A DNA stretch of 16,173 bases. Origin: Puniceicoccaceae bacterium (GTDB lineage: Bacteria > Verrucomicrobiota > Verrucomicrobiia > Opitutales > Coraliomargaritaceae). The notes below the pieces were generated by a model that made no database searches, was not told the DNA's origin, and saw nothing but the letters and a program-made list of their open reading frames with translations. Shown here one piece after another: positions 13,476 to 16,173 of this stretch (positions are counted from its first letter, which is position 1; every line of letters starts with the position of its first letter). The DNA is taken from positions 1-16,173 of the forward strand of contig PXBU01000026.1 of the NCBI GenBank assembly GCA_003566795.1, written 5' to 3'. The translations under genes were made by a program, and so were the position numbers.

Positions 13476-14405
13476 CTATTCCTGTTCCGCCAGCCAGCGC
13501 TCGGCCTCGATAGCCGCCTGGCAGCCCATACCCGCAGCAGTGATCGCCTGCCGGTAGACATGGTCCACGCAGTCGCCCGCCGCGTACAAGCCCACCACCC
13601 CGGTCTTCACCTGGCTGCCGGACTCGGGCAGAATGTAACCGTCGCCATCACGATCCAGCAGGCCTTCCACGAAGTCGGTGTTCGGGATGTGACCGATCGC
13701 GATGAAAACGCCTTTGCAGGGAATCTCGCGCTCCTGCCCACTCTTCACATCTTTAACCAGAATTCCCCGGGTAAAGCCTTTTTCGTCGGCCAACACCTCG
13801 ACCGGCACGCTGTTCCAGGCCATTTCAATCTTTTCGTGCGAGGTGGCACGGTCTGCCATAATTTGCGAGGCACGCAGCTCATCGCGCCGGTGGATCAAGG
13901 TCACCTTCGAGCAGAACCGGGTCAGAAAGAGGGCTTCTTCACAGGCCGAGTCTCCGCCACCGATGACCACGACATCCATGTCGCGATAAAATGCGCCGTC
14001 GCAGGTCGCGCAGGTGGTGACGCCCTTGCCCCCATACATTTCCTGCTCACCGGGAATGCCGAGCAGGCGGGGACGCGCCCCGGTCGCCACGATGACCGAC
14101 TTCGCCTCGAAGACTTTATCACCGGCAAAGAGTTTTTTGACCCCACCCTCGACCTCGATTTTGTCCACCTTGGCATGTTCATAGCGGGCGCCGAATCTGG
14201 CCGCCTGCTTGCGCAGATTATCCATCATCATGAAACCGTCGATCCCCTCGGGGAATCCGGGAAAGTTTTCCACTTCCGAGGTGGTGGTCAACTGCCCTCC
14301 CGGCTGGGCACCTTCAAGCACCAGCGGATTGAGCTGGGCGCGCCCGGTGTAAATTGCAGCGGTGAGTCCGGCACAGCCTGTGCCAAGTATGATTACATCT
14401 TCCAT
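13476..14405 (-). CDS. trxB: Thioredoxin reductase
   Basis: NADPH-dependent flavoenzyme that reduces thioredoxin in the cytosol, 309 residues from the ATG at 14405. The order is FAD Rossmann motif GTGCAGLTAAIYTGRA (8-23), GGQL and ENFPGFPEGIDG, the ATGARPR turn (108-113), the redox centre CATC (C132, C135), the NADPH motif VIGGGDSACEEALFL, and the C-terminal FAD block YAAGDCVD followed by RQAITAAGMGCQAA. All catalytic parts are present. A TTG-initiated extension to 14441 is in frame, but MEDVIILGTG is the normal N-terminus and AAGAGA lies just before it. A cysteine inside the FAD glycine motif (GTGCAG) is a mild variation. It is divergent from the secreted protein at 14511 over 105 bases that must hold both promoters. 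Confidence 0.96.
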   Translation of the reverse strand: MEDVIILGTGCAGLTAAIYTGRAQLNPLVLEGAQPGGQLTTTSEVENFPGFPEGIDGFMMMDNLRKQAARFGARYEHAKVDKIEVEGGVKKLFAGDKVFEAKSVIVATGARPRLLGIPGEQEMYGGKGVTTCATCDGAFYRDMDVVVIGGGDSACEEALFLTRFCSKVTLIHRRDELRASQIMADRATSHEKIEMAWNSVPVEVLADEKGFTRGILVKDVKSGQEREIPCKGVFIAIGHIPNTDFVEGLLDRDGDGYILPESGSQVKTGVVGLYAAGDCVDHVYRQAITAAGMGCQAAIEAERWLAEQE

Positions 14406-14510
14406 AGTCTCTTTTTGGTTTTGAAGGGCCTGAGCAAACAACAGGACACTTTATTCTCAACTAAATTATGAAGTTTGCCTTTTTTCGAAAATCGCTTTTG
14501 GTTACAAGCC

Positions 14511-15320
14511 ATGAAAATAGCCATTTCATTGCTCTCGCTCCTGCTGGTTCAGTGGGCGGTGGCTGCCGGGCTGCATCTAGGAGATGACCTTAAGACCACT
14601 CTGGAGAAGCTGGGGGAGCCGGAAGGCAGCATTGAGATGCAGGACCGCGTGCTCATGCTCTACCCGACGGGACGGGTGGTGCTGGAGCGAGACGCTGTCG
14701 TCGAAATCGACTTAATATCCGAGGCGGAATACGCAGAGCGGCGGGCGCGTTTGGAACAAGAGCGTGCAGAATGGCGGCTCGAGAGTGAGCGGCGCGCAGC
14801 CGCGCGGACTCAGGAGGGTGAATCCATTCGCGCCGCCCAGCGCGGTAGTCACGCCTTTGCCTCACGGCCCGCCAGGGATCGCGTCGATTACTGGCGACGG
14901 TTTCAGACACAGTATCCGGATGTTGATGTCTCTGACGAACTGGCCCGTGCGCTCGAAAGCTATCAAACCGAACTGGCGGAGCTGAGGACGCAGCAGCAAA
15001 TTGCGCAGCTACAGGCGCGTGTGGCAGAGGCGGAAAAAGAGGCCACCTCCGCTCGCCTGGAAACCGAAAAGCTTAAACGGGAAGCCGAGCGCGAGCGTCA
15101 ATCCCAGCGCTTCGGCCTGCGCCATTACTACGACCCCGTCGTCGTCCGTCCACGCATCTACCACCCACAACCCAGCACGGTCACGATCATTACCGAAGGC
15201 AATCAAAGAAGATTGATTCAGCATGAGCGAAAACCACCGAGACCGGACTACTGGCAGTTCCGCAGCTACAACCCTGATGGAACTGCCGAGCGCGTCGCGC
15301 GCTACCTACACGAGCGCTGA
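14511..15320 (+). CDS. Secreted coiled-coil protein, function unknown
   Basis: A 269-residue protein I do not recognise. Residues 1-18 form a signal peptide (MKIAISLLSLLLVQWAVA) with a signal peptidase I site and no lipobox cysteine, so the product is periplasmic or outer. Residues 20-66 form a small alpha/beta domain (GLHLGDDLKTTLEKLGEPEG, then LYPTGRVVLERDAVVEI) resembling in outline the short BamE/SmpA-like or outer-membrane-assembly domains, a weak similarity. Residues 67-105 and about 150-197 are strongly charged Arg/Glu-rich helices, probably coiled coils. The C-terminal 65 residues are basic and rich in Pro, Tyr and Arg (YYDPVVVRPRIYHPQP). There are no cysteines. The ATG at 14511 is chosen because the signal peptide starts there; the in-frame TTG at 14475 adds nothing recognisable. 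It converges on the next gene with a 13-base gap. Confidence 0.75.
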   Translation: MKIAISLLSLLLVQWAVAAGLHLGDDLKTTLEKLGEPEGSIEMQDRVLMLYPTGRVVLERDAVVEIDLISEAEYAERRARLEQERAEWRLESERRAAARTQEGESIRAAQRGSHAFASRPARDRVDYWRRFQTQYPDVDVSDELARALESYQTELAELRTQQQIAQLQARVAEAEKEATSARLETEKLKREAERERQSQRFGLRHYYDPVVVRPRIYHPQPSTVTIITEGNQRRLIQHERKPPRPDYWQFRSYNPDGTAERVARYLHER

Positions 15321-15333
15321 ATCCAGTGAATAT

Positions 15334-16173
15334 TTATTCTGCCGGATCGGGCCGCAATCCGCTCATTAGTGCTGCCGCCTCGCGGGCGATACCTTCACGG
15401 CAAAGCTTACTGGCCGGATAGATGTCCTGAGCCGCAAGATAAGCAGCCAGCGCCCCGGCATGTTGATTGTCCGCTGCTTGACGGTTGGCCCGGTCCAAGT
15501 GAGAGACAAAGCCGGAAACTCGCGGCGCCAATTCAGCCCGTGCCCGATTCATCGGCCCATCGCTGTCATCGATCCGGGCCGCTTCCACCAGCAACTCCCA
15601 TGCGGCATAGGCTTCGCCCTGCTGCACCAATTCCTCACTTTGCCGCACCAACAGCTCAATGCGGGCCACCTCGTCGATCACCTCCATCAGGAGCGGGCGC
15701 CGCTCCGCATCATCGGAGAGCGCAAAGCCCAGCTCCAGCCGGCGTTCGTAAATCGCACGTCGGTCATTGCGTTGATAAAGATCATCAAATATCTGCACGC
15801 CCTGCGTGCTGGCCGTCGCCAACTTGGTCGTTTCCATTTGAAAATTACGAATAGCGGGATTGGAGGGCCAGATGTCTATTGCCTGAGCGAGCTCCTGGCG
15901 GGCCCGGTCGATTTGCCCCAGGTTACGATACTGTGTGGCCGCAAACACCGCCATATCGCTCATGCTCTTGGCCGTTTCGATGCCGGAGAGCACCCGCGTC
16001 CGGGGAAAGTCATTCGCCATCCCGGCGATCTGCTTGGCCAGGATCTCCAACTCGGCATAATCCTTGGCCTGGGCCAGGTCACCGGCTTCGATCAAGCTAC
16101 GGTAGAGTTGCAGCAAGTGGCGGCGCTGCTCGGTCGGGATTTTATTCAGCTCGGTCAAATATTCTCCCAGGAA
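15334..16173 (-). CDS. TPR-like helical repeat protein, function unknown (5' partial)
   Basis: The reading frame stays open to the right edge of the window, so the true start lies beyond 16173; a TTG at 16156-16158 is in frame but lies within continuous coding-like sequence (FLGEYLTELNKIP). The visible 279 or so codons are almost all helical, with paired-helix repeats of tetratricopeptide character: YRNLGQIDRARQELAQAIDI, GEAYAAWELLVEAARI and NQHAGALAAYLAAQDIYP are the clearest. No signal peptide can be judged and no catalytic motif is visible. Such repeats usually serve protein-protein contact. It could be the C-terminal part of a larger protein with an N-terminal catalytic, kinase or membrane domain; that cannot be seen here. 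The partner is unknown. Confidence 0.7.
   Translation of the reverse strand, partial: FLGEYLTELNKIPTEQRRHLLQLYRSLIEAGDLAQAKDYAELEILAKQIAGMANDFPRTRVLSGIETAKSMSDMAVFAATQYRNLGQIDRARQELAQAIDIWPSNPAIRNFQMETTKLATASTQGVQIFDDLYQRNDRRAIYERRLELGFALSDDAERRPLLMEVIDEVARIELLVRQSEELVQQGEAYAAWELLVEAARIDDSDGPMNRARAELAPRVSGFVSHLDRANRQAADNQHAGALAAYLAAQDIYPASKLCREGIAREAAALMSGLRPDPAE

Noticed and set aside
13431..14471. 346-codon plus-strand frame
   Set aside because: It is antisense to trxB, whose product has every thioredoxin reductase motif.

Overview
The window looks like chromosomal DNA from the Planctomycetes-Verrucomicrobia-Chlamydiae group, most likely a verrucomicrobium of the Opitutae type. This is inferred from three things: a full-length relative of the chlamydial cysteine-rich outer membrane protein OmcB, a DUF4914-type PEPCK-like protein, and many intergenic hairpin and heptad repeats. 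Coding density is high, gene strands are mixed, and no transposase, integrase, phage gene, tRNA, rRNA or CRISPR array is visible. The assignment rests on family recognition and recalled sequences, not on a search.

Layout, left to right. Positions 1-146 hold the 3' end of an RND efflux pump gene (+). Positions 147-531 are a repeat-rich gap ending in a strong terminator (532-565) that serves the next gene. The OmcB-like envelope protein lies at 591-2195 (-). A repeat-filled gap (2196-2574) separates it from a complete complex II operon, sdhC-sdhA-sdhB (6130 to 2575, -). A 476-base gap precedes pyrG (6607-8220, +). pyrG converges, over a shared terminator and a small repeat cluster, on a 639-residue PEPCK-like protein of the DUF4914 family (8451-10370, -). 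A repeat-bearing gap follows, then a BCCT-family transporter with a BetT-like cytosolic tail (10724-12709, +). It ends 7 bases from the end of pdxH (12717-13355, -). trxB (13476-14405, -) lies upstream of pdxH on the same strand. trxB is divergent from a secreted coiled-coil protein of unknown function (14511-15320, +), which converges on a 5'-truncated helical-repeat protein running off the right edge (15334-16173, -).

The named genes are mostly housekeeping: succinate oxidation into the quinone pool, CTP synthesis, PLP synthesis, thioredoxin reduction and compatible-solute uptake. Only sdhCAB is clearly an operon by spacing. The less ordinary content is the OmcB-like protein, the PEPCK-like protein and the non-coding repeats. 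One 26-base hairpin element is present in several copies whose stems differ by paired changes. Degenerate seven-base tandem repeats occur at three places. Several starts have no visible Shine-Dalgarno sequence; two or three of them follow CAA/AAC-rich leaders instead. No new multi-gene defence or biosynthetic system is evident.
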